A stretch of 53,237 bases of DNA from Pirellula sp. (GTDB lineage Bacteria; Planctomycetota; Planctomycetia; Pirellulales; Pirellulaceae): the NCBI GenBank assembly GCA_021736575.1, contig JAIPFP010000006.1, positions 1 to 53,237 on the forward strand, given 5' to 3'. The position numbers and the translations under genes were made by a program. Under the pieces are notes generated by a model that saw only the letters and a list, made by a program, of their open reading frames with translations, ran no database searches and was not told the origin of the DNA. This document shows positions 18,476 through 27,909 of the stretch, piece by piece. Each line of letters begins with the position of its first letter. The stretch's first letter is position 1.

Positions 18476-19615
18476 TCACTTTTTCACTTTCGTGGCTTCC
18501 GCCTGCAGTTCTGCCAGGAACTCTTGGAAGCTCCCTTGATCGCTCCCATCTGACAGCGTTACGGCTTGCGATTGAGCCTTGATCGCAGCATCAAGATTTC
18601 CGATTACAAAATGAAGTCTTGCAACCGTGTCAAGCATGTTTGCTTTGTCGGCGCCTCGTACTCCATCCAAAGCTTTTTCGACCGCAGCGATCGACATTCG
18701 TATAATTTCCTTGCTATCGAATTTGTCTTCGGTGTATTTCTCAAAGGCACTCCAGGCCACATCCTGGACGAATAGCGGTTCGCTTTCGCAACTTGCAAAT
18801 AGGTCACTATAGGTCTTTGTAAGCTGCTTGATATCAGCTTTGGCGAGCAGTTGCATTTCGATCTTCGACTTGTACAACCCGAATTGAAGGCGTTTGTCAG
18901 CGACTTTTGCAAGGAAGCCATCGATCGCTATGGCAGCTTCTGCGTACTTCTTCTTTCTTGCAAGGCTTCCAACCGTCGTTTGAATCTCCTCCATGAGCTT
19001 TTGCTCGGCGATATGTTTTTCTCGGTCCCATGAATCGTCAAGAACAGATTCCAGAATCGAGTCCATCTCCATCGGATGACCAATCCATTCGATTTTGGCG
19101 TCTTTGCCAACAATGAACGAGCAAGGTATACCGTTTTGTTCTGCCGCCAACATATAGTCGACATCGCATGAACCGTCCGGATCGGTTGTCAAACAGTACG
19201 CCTTCGTCAACTCATCAATCGTCGTCTTTTTTCCAGTCCCATCATCGATTTTATTCTTCAGAAAGTCTTTGACGGTGTCGAGTGGTTCGCTACTGATGCT
19301 AACAATTTGAAGCCCCCTGTCCGCAAACTTGGTTTGCAAGGCAGCCAAATGCGGCATGCTCTGGACACATGGACCGCAAGTAGTTGCCCAAAACTCGACA
19401 ACGTATACTTTGCCCGCTTGAAAGGCGGTAACCTTCGGGAATTTTCCGTTCCCATTTTGGACCCAGTGTTCTACGTTGAGTTTTGGAGCGACCGAGCCCA
19501 CCCCAAGCTTTTCGGAGGCGACCGCAGCAAATGGTCGGCTGAGCCAAGATACTGCAGCGAACGCGACAAGCGTAACGGGAATCATGGCAGCGACGGTGGA
19601 ACGCAAAAACGACAT
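18476..19615 (-). CDS. TlpA-like exported thioredoxin-fold protein
   Basis: The frame opens at 19648, but ATG 19615 gives MSFLRSTVAAMIPVTLVAF, a signal peptide, so 379 residues. A thioredoxin domain of the TlpA/ResA type follows, with FWATTCGPCVQSMPHL (CGPC at 80-83 from this start) and NGIPCSFIVGKDAKIEWIGH, where the cis-proline loop is IPCS and so adds a third cysteine. About 170 helical residues follow the fold, ending in TPR-like repeats. It probably acts as a periplasmic thiol-disulfide reductase. It begins 87 bp after the LptD-like gene end and precedes purN. Confidence 0.86.
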   Translation of the reverse strand: MSFLRSTVAAMIPVTLVAFAAVSWLSRPFAAVASEKLGVGSVAPKLNVEHWVQNGNGKFPKVTAFQAGKVYVVEFWATTCGPCVQSMPHLAALQTKFADRGLQIVSISSEPLDTVKDFLKNKIDDGTGKKTTIDELTKAYCLTTDPDGSCDVDYMLAAEQNGIPCSFIVGKDAKIEWIGHPMEMDSILESVLDDSWDREKHIAEQKLMEEIQTTVGSLARKKKYAEAAIAIDGFLAKVADKRLQFGLYKSKIEMQLLAKADIKQLTKTYSDLFASCESEPLFVQDVAWSAFEKYTEDKFDSKEIIRMSIAAVEKALDGVRGADKANMLDTVARLHFVIGNLDAAIKAQSQAVTLSDGSDQGSFQEFLAELQAEATKVKK

Positions 19616-19702
19616 GGTATTCTCCAACGAGGAATATAGATGGTCCACTCATTGTATTCGATCGGGGCAAATGTTTAACCCCCACAGGTGGCTCGACTTA
19701 GT

Positions 19703-22700
19703 TTACTCAAGGCCATACAGGCCTGCAGGAGGAATCAACTGTCCGGCGACAGCGCCCAACCCCTTGGTTTGAAAAAATCGAGGTTCAATGCTGAAAGAGT
19801 ACGATGTGTTGTCGCGCCCGGAATCGTACGACGCCCCAACACGTATGAGGAACGATTCGCCAATACGAGTGAGACCTATTGTTTGCCCAACGGTACCCGT
19901 AGAACCAAGATCTACCGACGCTCCGCCCATGGCGAGCCATTTCTCATTGAGTCTGTAGTTTACCGTAGACGTTAGCACAAAGGAACTAACTGGCCCAGAG
20001 AGGCTCGTTGCTCCGAAGTAGACGTCGCCTCGTCCCGGTCTGGAAAGCAAAGTGGCGACGGTTGTGGCCTTGAGTCCTGACTGGAACAAGTCGTAGTACC
20101 CGTCGCTGAGCAGCGTGACCCGATCACCGATGTGATATCGGAAATCATAGTTGATACCGCCCACTTGTTGCCCAAAGTTGTCGCGATCGGGTTTGGCAAA
20201 GAAAATGGCATCTACGTCAAGCTCGACGACATCGGCAATTCGCTCGCGTCCAGGTACGCCTCGTTTGGTCTGCCATCGCTGGTGGATACCAGTACGCGAT
20301 TGAGCTTGATTCGTAACGATTTCAGAACCGGAGGCAGAGACATACCTTTGCATCGCTTGCCTCGCCGCATAGGCCGTCGCATCAAATTGAGGTGGAAGCA
20401 CACCCCCGAAGGTATTGAAGACAAGGCGTCGACGAAAGTGTTCCTGAGAATTGTCATCAATCGGATTGTAGAGCGGAAACAAATTCAGGTCTTGCGTTGT
20501 ATCTGCATACAAGAATTCACTTTGAAAGTTAACCTTGTGGGCAAGTCCATTGAGATTGAGAACGCTGCTTTGAACGTCCGGGAACACGCGTACCATCGGC
20601 AAAGACGATCTCAATCCCGTTTGCCCGGTCAATCGCGTGAGTTGCTGACCATTTACATCTTCTCCCCATGTACCTGCTTCTCCAGAGATAAACGGCACAA
20701 ACTTGTAGAAGCCGGTATCGAACGGCAAGCTTAATTCCTGGCGTGTTACCGCCACCAAACCCGACGCGTTTACTTCCCAAGGTTGCAATTGAAATTTGGC
20801 CGCGTCCGCAGGGTTAAGTGGAGTGCTTGCAATTTTCTGTTGAGCATAGCCAACGTAGGAGTGTGAATAGTAAGTCAATACGTCGCCAACCGATTGTCCA
20901 AGCCAATAGTGATCCAATCGTGGCAACCACTCGGTCTCTGTGAAAAACGGATTGACGCGGGCCTGACCCGACAAGTCGAACATCTGCTGATCACGATACT
21001 TTCGTAAACGCAAGGCTGTGGCGTAATCTTTGTGCGTATCCCATTCCTCCTCAAAATACTGCTCTAGGAAATTGCGATCGCTGATCAGCCCCACCTCGGC
21101 CCACAACTCCGTGTCGGGCGTCAGATACTGGCGATGTTGGAATGTGAGTCGTCCTCGCGGGTTACGTTCGGGAAAGAAGTTGATTCGATCGGATCCCAAA
21201 TAGTCGAGTCCATTATCATAGAGGCCCCATGTGTCAAGAAACCCTCTCGCCGGCCCGTGCAACAAATTCGGAACGTTGTAGTTGAAATTCGTGCCGGCCG
21301 CGAAGCCACGATTGCTCAAATAGTCGGTCGAAAAATTCCATTGTGTACCATCAAGCCCTTGCAAGCCAAATATCTGATAGGCATCCCAATCGACGAAGAC
21401 TTGATTGCCGAAAATCCTATCATTCTTGAATGCGAGTCCGCTCAAATAGAAGCTGGATGTATTGATATTGGTGTTGAATACTGGCCAATATGCAACCGGT
21501 ACGCCTTCAATATATACGAAATTGTTGCGACCTCTGGCTTGCATACCCGTTTGGTTGCCAAGTTGACCTGCGACGGGCATTCCAAATATCGAGGTGCGAG
21601 CCTCGGATTTTTGGTCGCTCAACTCAATGCGATCGGATTGCAACCAGTAGCGAGGAACACCAAGGCGACTGCTTGTCAGTGCAGCACCATAGGCTAAAAA
21701 GTTTTCCCTCGATCTTTGCTGAATGACATCCGCCTTCAGCCGAAGAAGCCCTTCGTACTGAGGAGCAGGCGTCAATATTTCCGCGCCCAGGATCATTCCA
21801 TATTCTGCTTGCACGTTGTAGTACATTCGATCGGCGTAGATTCTGCGTTGACCCTGCTGAAAAACTACGTTTCCTTCGATGTACACCTCGACAGGCAAGT
21901 CATCGATTTTCTGGGACATCAATCGCGTCAAATTGGGAGTCCAAATGACAGCTCTGTCCGCTTCGATGAGCACGTTTCCTAGGTCCATTGGGCCCGAACT
22001 GGTTTGGACGGATGCGCCACCAAACATCAGCCGAATGCCACGCGAGATGGTGATCACCGAATCGCCGTTTTCAGGTCTATTTCTGATTTTCAATTCAGGC
22101 TCAATACCGCCGCGTCCACTAAATGCAAAAGTGCGAGCTCCAATGCTTTGCCTACCAGGCGAAACAGGTCCTGACAAGGCAACGGGTGCGACCACAGGCG
22201 CAGGTCCAAATGCATTAGGAACCTGAAACGCTTGAACGGGCTCGGGATTCGCGAGGGATGGTTTGGGCGGTTGAATGGACTCGAAGAGAGGCAACGAGCC
22301 GGCGTCAAGTACCGTTCCACCTAACTGGGAGTTTCCAACCGTAATGCCTTGGCCTTGTGCGTTGTTGGGGATCGCCATTCCACCACTGGGAGGCGATTGA
22401 ACAACAGGGCCCGGCAACGACTCGCCATTTCCAATAGCGGAAAGCCCCGTTATTTGCGACGCAAGGCGGGTGTGAGACGCGTCGTCGGCCGATGTCCATG
22501 CTAACGTATCGGACACTGGATTTCTCGCATTCCAATTCAGATCCGGTGCAGTTCCAGTCGGTTCAAGCCAAGTGTCCACATGAAAACCAATGTCGAAATG
22601 GCTGAACAACCTACCCATCCATTGGTCATCTTGAAGCCGTTGTTCATCGGACCAACGCACGTCGCTGTTGCCTACGGTTTGAACGATGATCTTTTTGGCC

Positions 22701-23170
22701 AACGGCACGCTAGCCTCCTTAGACTCGTTCGCGTTGCTATTTAGCTCTGGCTGAGATCGATCGATCCAAAGGTGAGCCGTCTCGCAGGTCGCAGCGAACG
22801 CTCCTTGATAAATGCGGACGCCGCCAGTCAAGGTGACAACCTCGTAAATACCTTGCGTACGTTTCGTCGCTGAATGCGAAAAAACATCGATCGCAAATTT
22901 TGGATCGGAAAGGGGCAAGCCGACTTCTGCTGAGAGGCAGCGTGAGAGTAATGATTCAGGCCATACGAAGTTTGCAAACAAAATGGCGATCAGTCCGAGC
23001 GCAATCGACAACGGACCGCCCACGGAGTGAGCAGTTGACGTGGCGTCCGATCGACGCGACCGACTCTTGAACAACGATGGCGTATAAAAAAGCGCGTTCA
23101 AGAGTACCGGTCGAGACTTTCGGGTTGAATCGGTTAGGGGAGTCCGTTCCACTACCGAGTCGCTCTCCAT
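19703..23170 (-). CDS. LptD-like outer-membrane LPS-assembly protein
   Basis: A 1155-residue protein with a membrane/signal segment at about 50-75. Two OstA-like beta-jellyroll parts follow (about 80-180, YEVVTLTGGVRIYQGAF; and about 390-470, VEVYIEGNVVFQQGQRRIYADRMYYN), separated by a Pro/Gln-rich linker. The C-terminal half is a beta-barrel with alternating aromatic strands (QNFVYIEGVPVAYWPVF-type segment, RGRLTFQHRQYLTPDTELWAEV) ending near YSFSIEPRFF. The layout matches LptD, which inserts lipopolysaccharide in the outer membrane. It is longer than typical LptD (about 780) mainly through the linker. An ATG in good context starts it; 255 bp separate it from the divergent small gene. Confidence 0.82.
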   Translation of the reverse strand: MESDSVVERTPLTDSTRKSRPVLLNALFYTPSLFKSRSRRSDATSTAHSVGGPLSIALGLIAILFANFVWPESLLSRCLSAEVGLPLSDPKFAIDVFSHSATKRTQGIYEVVTLTGGVRIYQGAFAATCETAHLWIDRSQPELNSNANESKEASVPLAKKIIVQTVGNSDVRWSDEQRLQDDQWMGRLFSHFDIGFHVDTWLEPTGTAPDLNWNARNPVSDTLAWTSADDASHTRLASQITGLSAIGNGESLPGPVVQSPPSGGMAIPNNAQGQGITVGNSQLGGTVLDAGSLPLFESIQPPKPSLANPEPVQAFQVPNAFGPAPVVAPVALSGPVSPGRQSIGARTFAFSGRGGIEPELKIRNRPENGDSVITISRGIRLMFGGASVQTSSGPMDLGNVLIEADRAVIWTPNLTRLMSQKIDDLPVEVYIEGNVVFQQGQRRIYADRMYYNVQAEYGMILGAEILTPAPQYEGLLRLKADVIQQRSRENFLAYGAALTSSRLGVPRYWLQSDRIELSDQKSEARTSIFGMPVAGQLGNQTGMQARGRNNFVYIEGVPVAYWPVFNTNINTSSFYLSGLAFKNDRIFGNQVFVDWDAYQIFGLQGLDGTQWNFSTDYLSNRGFAAGTNFNYNVPNLLHGPARGFLDTWGLYDNGLDYLGSDRINFFPERNPRGRLTFQHRQYLTPDTELWAEVGLISDRNFLEQYFEEEWDTHKDYATALRLRKYRDQQMFDLSGQARVNPFFTETEWLPRLDHYWLGQSVGDVLTYYSHSYVGYAQQKIASTPLNPADAAKFQLQPWEVNASGLVAVTRQELSLPFDTGFYKFVPFISGEAGTWGEDVNGQQLTRLTGQTGLRSSLPMVRVFPDVQSSVLNLNGLAHKVNFQSEFLYADTTQDLNLFPLYNPIDDNSQEHFRRRLVFNTFGGVLPPQFDATAYAARQAMQRYVSASGSEIVTNQAQSRTGIHQRWQTKRGVPGRERIADVVELDVDAIFFAKPDRDNFGQQVGGINYDFRYHIGDRVTLLSDGYYDLFQSGLKATTVATLLSRPGRGDVYFGATSLSGPVSSFVLTSTVNYRLNEKWLAMGGASVDLGSTGTVGQTIGLTRIGESFLIRVGASYDSGRDNTSYSFSIEPRFFQTKGLGAVAGQLIPPAGLYGLE

Positions 23171-23425
23171 GGGCTTGAGTTAATTGAGGTCTTGAATGCC
23201 GAATGTTCCGTTTAGGAATGCTGGTAAGGCCGTGGAAGTATAGGACTTCAAAAAAATCGTCTCAAGACGAAGGTTTGACTTAAGTCTGCAATTCCACGGT
23301 GTCGATACCTGAAAACCTCTCAGAATTAACCGCGTTTTGACAACTTTTCAGCTCCTCATTTGCGCAGAGGCACTAGCTAACCCAAATCGCTCAAATTGAC
23401 AGGGTTGGTAGTCGATAAATAAAGC

Positions 23426-23668
23426 ATGTCCAACTTAGATTCTTTGGCAACACATTTGATCCAACAAGGGCATTGGGCTGAGGCCGTGCACCTTTATCGA
23501 GACGAGCTTGGGCTATCGATGCAACAAGCGGAACAAATCGTTCTTCAACTTGCGGAAGAGTCCGGGCTTAATTATCCGGGGCGTTTCTTGTATTGGCTCG
23601 CGCTTGCATTCGCAGGCCTGTCTCTATTCGGCTTGGCGGGAGTTCTCCAGTTTATTGTGTCGCTGTAA
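23426..23668 (+). CDS. Small single-pass membrane protein, unknown function
   Basis: An 80-residue protein. Residues 1-48 form amphipathic helices (LATHLIQQGHWAEAVHLYRD, MQQAEQIVLQLAEESG) resembling the helical tail of ribosomal L7/L12 C-terminal-like small proteins, and 56-78 are one membrane helix (ALAFAGLSLFGLAGVLQFIV). It stands alone between divergent and convergent long genes. Composition and the clear two-part design support a real gene; no function can be assigned. Confidence 0.6.
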   Translation: MSNLDSLATHLIQQGHWAEAVHLYRDELGLSMQQAEQIVLQLAEESGLNYPGRFLYWLALAFAGLSLFGLAGVLQFIVSL

Positions 23669-23750
23669 GGTCACAAATAGCTTTCGAGCCACAATCTATG
23701 TAGTTCGCCGGGAGATCTCCAAGACGCCTAAAGCCTAAAGACTAAGTCAC

Positions 23751-26700
23751 TCACTTCGCAATGAATTCACTTGGCAACGCAACTTTATTCTCGTCCGTCC
23801 AAAACCGAGTCGTTAGCTCGATCTTCTTTTGGATTGAATTCTCGGCATCGTCGAGCACCACCCATACGACTTTCTGATCAAGTTCGGTGGGCGATTGAAC
23901 TGTCGTAACAGGATTGGCTCGACGCACTAGATCCGTGAGAATCGTCCGCAGTGGAACCGCATCTTGCTTGAATGCGCGAATTTGCTGATTGCGAGTGATC
24001 CCTCCTTTTTGAAAGGCGGAACCGTTGATTGCCATTGAGATGGGTGCGCCGGAAAGTACCGAGTCGGCGACCTCGCCCGCAATCAATTGCAACGCTGTCT
24101 CAAGTGACTCTTGTTCAAAAGCAACATTGATCTTGGAATCAAGTATTTCATCGATCGTTTTGGATTTCGGTTTCACAACTGGTTTGGTTGTCGTCTGCAT
24201 GGATGGATTGTTTGTCCCCACCGGAAACTTCATCGCCATCCAACTTGCGACGGCCAGATTGCTAACGGCATCCGAAGGCAAGTAAAGGTTGGCAACAACT
24301 TGGCCGTCCTCAATCCCGAATCGCCCGTATTTGTTCAAGCTGCGGAGCATCTGCGGGTATCGCATCGACAGTGCACGCCAATAAGGATGAATGGTTGCGT
24401 TGAGCATTCCACTCTCTACCTCGTCCGGCAGCTTCTCGAGCTTCTGCTTGAGCGATAAAGCGAACTTGCCCGCATCCCGCGTTTCCGATCCAATCATTCG
24501 CAACTCCGTATACCAACGTGGCTCCAACGTTGTCGTGAGCAACACCGCTTGCATTGTTTCATCGATACTTGCTTTCAAAAGAGCTTGTCCGGACGGAACA
24601 GCGGCAAGCAATTCCCGCGCATCACCGGCCAAAAAACTTGGAGCAAACAAAAAAGAAATATCTGCCCGGCTATCGGTGGATAGCAATAAAGTTTCGAGCT
24701 GACGGCGGAGCGGCGCTGCGCCTCCGTTCAGCTCAGACAGCGTAGCCACCAATTCCTGTGGTCCAATCGTTATTCGTTTAATCATGGCTGATGGGTCTGA
24801 TTGAAGCTCTTCCATGGCGACTGCGACCGCATCCGAATTTGCTTCATTGCTCCACAGTCCCTGCTTTCGCGATCCTTTTGAATCAAACAACTGCATTGAG
24901 AAGTTCGGCAGTGCTTTGGCGATCGAATCGATGCTCGTCGTTGCCTTGAGATTAAGGCGAAAGAGAGCCTGCGGAACTCCAGACTGCTTGCTTGGATACA
25001 ATCCGATCGCAACGGACTCTATTCGGTCGTCACTCAACATCGGATAGGTTTCAAATGCCTTGGTTAACGCAGGCTGGGAAGCCAGCCACCATTTACCAAG
25101 GTTGGCGAATCCTCCCTGCATGTGCCACACCTTGCCAGAAACAAAAACGATCCCCTCAAGGCCGGCAGGCAATAGCTCTAGTGAATAGGGCGAGCCCGCT
25201 TGCGGTGGCGCCCAAAGCAGTTTCCCATCGTCGGGAACGACCGAAAAATACTCGGCGATCGGATCGAGCGGTTTTGTTGCCGGGGTTGTTGCGTTTTTCC
25301 CAATGGACGTGCCACTTGATGTTTGCGATTTTGAGCCATCACCTGTTTTCTCAGGTATCCCGCTTTTGTCGACGACAACAATCGTTTGTCCCTTGCTTGG
25401 AATCGTCGAGCGTCCATTTTGAGTGAGCGCGAAGATAAGCACCGCGAAAACAAGACATGCACCGCCAATCATCGACGGTAACAGCCAAACAGGTCGCGAC
25501 TTTTTTGATTTCTTCTTTTTCGTTGTCTTGGCCCCATCATTTTTAGCCCCGCTTTTTTTGGCCCCATCTTTTTTGGCTGCAGCGGACTTCTGGACGACCT
25601 TGGGCAAGGACTGGGTCTCCCCGGACAAGGGCCGGGCCCGTTCAGGCGATGGCCGGGGCTCATCGGGCAATGGCTGGGCGCGTCCACGCAATGGCTGAGC
25701 CCGTTCGGGCAATGCCTGTGGCTCGTCCTGCGTCGCGTCCATAATCGAGTTCGCTGTCACGTCAGTAACCGGGTCGCAAACCAAAATCGCGACCACCGGC
25801 GCATCGTCTTGTTCTGGTTTTGGAACGACGACAGGAACGGAAAGAGCAAATTCGATCGCCTTGATCAAGTCACTCGCCGTTGCAAATCGCGATTTTGGAT
25901 TCTTCGCGAGCAAGTGAGCAAGGCATCGTTGAAGCCTATTCTGCTTCGATTCCGATAGAGTCGATTCAATACTCTCAAGAGCGTGAGCGCGCGCCCATGA
26001 TTGCGTGGAACCATCGACCTTATCGCCAAAAAGCTTAGTTGCATTGAGGGCTCGATACCACAAACATCCTAACGCATATAAATCGGTTTGAACGGTATGT
26101 TTGGCTCCGGGTAGCGTTAGCTCTGGTGCAGATACCGAGAGCAACTCCTCGTGATTGTCACCAAAGATCGAAGTTCCTCTGACATCGTAGGGGTTGGAAA
26201 TTGGAAACAGCGGATCGCGTCGCAAAACATAAACACCATCCTCAACATGCCAAACCGATTCAGCGCTAATTCGCCCATGCACGAGTCCCGCATCATGCAA
26301 CTTTTGAAGCCCCGCTGCGACCTGTTCCATCATGACAGCGGTTTCATTCCAGTTCATCGGTTGTTGCAACAACGACGAGGCCAGCGATCGGCCCCCTACC
26401 GGAGAACAGACAGCCAGGACGTAGATGTTGGACACGCCTGCAAATGACCATTTGTCTAGCGAAGGATGAGAAAGATTGACATGCTTTTCCGCTAAGCTCA
26501 GACTGGGTGGACATTCGCGTTTGTCGGGTTCGCGGAATGACTCTGGGACGAGCAGGTACATCCAGTGGTGAACTGACTTTGAGTGATTCTTTTCGACAAC
26601 CTCAAACCAATGCTTGCCGAGTTCCTGTTCTTGTGAACTTTCGAGTCGATAGGGACCAATCGAAAGAGGGATGGCCAATCCATGAAAAAGGACGTTTGCC

Positions 26701-26876
26701 TGAAAAGATGTGATTTTACGGAGTCGAATCAAATCGGAGACCAAGCTAACCGGATCCTGAAGTCTCTCGGGTGTCCCAGCCTGCGAAATGGCTATGGCCC
26801 ACTGACGGCATTCTTCGGTTGTCGCTAGCCCGGTTGCATGGATTCTCTCCCAAAGTTGAACCGAGGTTGGAACCAC
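23751..26876 (-). CDS. Membrane-spanning serine/threonine pseudokinase
   Basis: A 1041-residue protein starting at a GTG two bases after the preceding stop. Residues 1-75 match the planctomycete kinase lead-in (ITSFQANVLFHG). The kinase fold spans about 75-350, with SAPEL (249-253) and TDLYALGCLWYRAL (264-277) well preserved. The glycine loop and ATP-lysine are not recognisable, and the catalytic loop reads LVHGRISAESVW (198-209), so the HRD Asp, the Lys and the Mg-binding Asn are replaced by Arg202, Ser204 and Ser207. It cannot be a conventional kinase. A Pro/Arg-rich repeat and a Lys-rich stretch lead to one membrane helix (about 462-484), then some 550 exported residues of unknown fold. 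It follows dnaN and a DHS-like gene. Confidence 0.85.
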   Translation of the reverse strand: MVPTSVQLWERIHATGLATTEECRQWAIAISQAGTPERLQDPVSLVSDLIRLRKITSFQANVLFHGLAIPLSIGPYRLESSQEQELGKHWFEVVEKNHSKSVHHWMYLLVPESFREPDKRECPPSLSLAEKHVNLSHPSLDKWSFAGVSNIYVLAVCSPVGGRSLASSLLQQPMNWNETAVMMEQVAAGLQKLHDAGLVHGRISAESVWHVEDGVYVLRRDPLFPISNPYDVRGTSIFGDNHEELLSVSAPELTLPGAKHTVQTDLYALGCLWYRALNATKLFGDKVDGSTQSWARAHALESIESTLSESKQNRLQRCLAHLLAKNPKSRFATASDLIKAIEFALSVPVVVPKPEQDDAPVVAILVCDPVTDVTANSIMDATQDEPQALPERAQPLRGRAQPLPDEPRPSPERARPLSGETQSLPKVVQKSAAAKKDGAKKSGAKNDGAKTTKKKKSKKSRPVWLLPSMIGGACLVFAVLIFALTQNGRSTIPSKGQTIVVVDKSGIPEKTGDGSKSQTSSGTSIGKNATTPATKPLDPIAEYFSVVPDDGKLLWAPPQAGSPYSLELLPAGLEGIVFVSGKVWHMQGGFANLGKWWLASQPALTKAFETYPMLSDDRIESVAIGLYPSKQSGVPQALFRLNLKATTSIDSIAKALPNFSMQLFDSKGSRKQGLWSNEANSDAVAVAMEELQSDPSAMIKRITIGPQELVATLSELNGGAAPLRRQLETLLLSTDSRADISFLFAPSFLAGDARELLAAVPSGQALLKASIDETMQAVLLTTTLEPRWYTELRMIGSETRDAGKFALSLKQKLEKLPDEVESGMLNATIHPYWRALSMRYPQMLRSLNKYGRFGIEDGQVVANLYLPSDAVSNLAVASWMAMKFPVGTNNPSMQTTTKPVVKPKSKTIDEILDSKINVAFEQESLETALQLIAGEVADSVLSGAPISMAINGSAFQKGGITRNQQIRAFKQDAVPLRTILTDLVRRANPVTTVQSPTELDQKVVWVVLDDAENSIQKKIELTTRFWTDENKVALPSEFIAK

Positions 26877-26878
26877 GT

Positions 26879-27856
26879 TTAGTGTCCTAAGACGTAGGCG
26901 AAAATGAGCGGAGCGACGATCGTCGCATCACTATGAATCATGAACTTAGGCGATTCTGCAGTCAACTTGTTCCATGTAATCTTTTCGTTGGGAACTGCTC
27001 CACTGTATCCGCCGTAACTGGTCTCTGAATCGCTGATTTGAGCGAAATATCCCCAGCGTCGTGTCTCGGATTCGTTCAGATCCTGTAGGAGCAAGGGCAC
27101 GACACAGATTGCAAAATCACCGGCAATCCCGCCGCCGATTTGAAAAAAACCGACGCCCCGTTCTTTACTGACGGAACGGTACCAAGTTGCCAAATACTCC
27201 AATTGTTGCGTTCCACTCTTGAGAACCTGGTGGTTTGACACGCTTCCATCCATGACTCGTGCGGTGAACATATTGCCGAGTGTACTGTCCTCGATGCCTG
27301 GTGAAAAAACCGGAATACCGGCTTCCTTGGCAGCGATCATCCACGAATGTTCGGCGGGGATTTTGTAATGAGCCCTCAATTCGGGCTCGTCGAGCAGCAT
27401 GAACATGTATTCAAATGGAAAGTAACTCTTGCCCTCGTCGGCCGCTTGGCACCAGTACTTGAGCAATCGTTTTTGCATGTGCTTCATGACTGTCTCAGGG
27501 ATGCACGTATCCGTCACGCGATTGAAACCCGAGTCTCTCAATGCAAGTTCGTCTTGGACGCTCAGTGCACGCCAGTTGTCAATAATCTTGTATTCATCGT
27601 GGGCAAAGAGATTGAATAGATCTTCCTCAAGATTGGCGGCGGTGCACGAGATTGCTTGCACTTTGCCGCAGCGGATCATTTCGGCAAGCGAGACCCCAAT
27701 CTCGGCAGTGCTCATGGCACCTGCTAGCGACACAAGCATAATGCCGTTTTCTTCGTCCACGAATTTCTTGAACGCTCTAGCGGCAGCTAGCGTTTCTCTC
27801 GCATTGAAATGACGGAAATGCTTGTCCATAAACGCTGAAATAGTCATCGATATCAT
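26879..27856 (-). CDS. Deoxyhypusine synthase family protein
   Basis: A 325-residue homologue of deoxyhypusine synthase, the NAD-dependent enzyme that transfers the butylamine of spermidine to eIF5A in eukaryotes and archaea. Family segments are LVSLAGAMSTAEIG, AISCTAANLEEDLFNL, IPVFSPGIEDSTLGNMF (181-197) and the glycine strand IGGGIAGDFAIC (240-251). The Lys that forms the enzyme-amine intermediate in human DHS (Lys329, in GGGVVKHH) corresponds to Gly246 here, so the classical reaction is unlikely. Bacteria lack eIF5A; bacterial relatives include homospermidine-synthase-like enzymes. A role in polyamine metabolism is possible but unproven. It lies 53 bp after dnaN and 2 bp before the pseudokinase. 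Confidence 0.88.
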   Translation of the reverse strand: MISMTISAFMDKHFRHFNARETLAAARAFKKFVDEENGIMLVSLAGAMSTAEIGVSLAEMIRCGKVQAISCTAANLEEDLFNLFAHDEYKIIDNWRALSVQDELALRDSGFNRVTDTCIPETVMKHMQKRLLKYWCQAADEGKSYFPFEYMFMLLDEPELRAHYKIPAEHSWMIAAKEAGIPVFSPGIEDSTLGNMFTARVMDGSVSNHQVLKSGTQQLEYLATWYRSVSKERGVGFFQIGGGIAGDFAICVVPLLLQDLNESETRRWGYFAQISDSETSYGGYSGAVPNEKITWNKLTAESPKFMIHSDATIVAPLIFAYVLGH

Positions 27857-27909
27857 GCGGGTATTTCGTGCTACGAGGTGGGTGAGACTCCTGATTTCCG
27901 TCCAGTCTT

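Noticed and set aside
20132..20734. A 200-residue plus-strand frame antisense to the LptD-like gene
   Set aside because: It is basic and low in recognisable structure; the opposite frame has clear barrel strands across the same region.
18476..23170. purN, thioredoxin-like and LptD-like genes as one functional pathway
   Set aside because: They are adjacent on one strand, but the products belong to unrelated processes; co-transcription is possible without a shared role.
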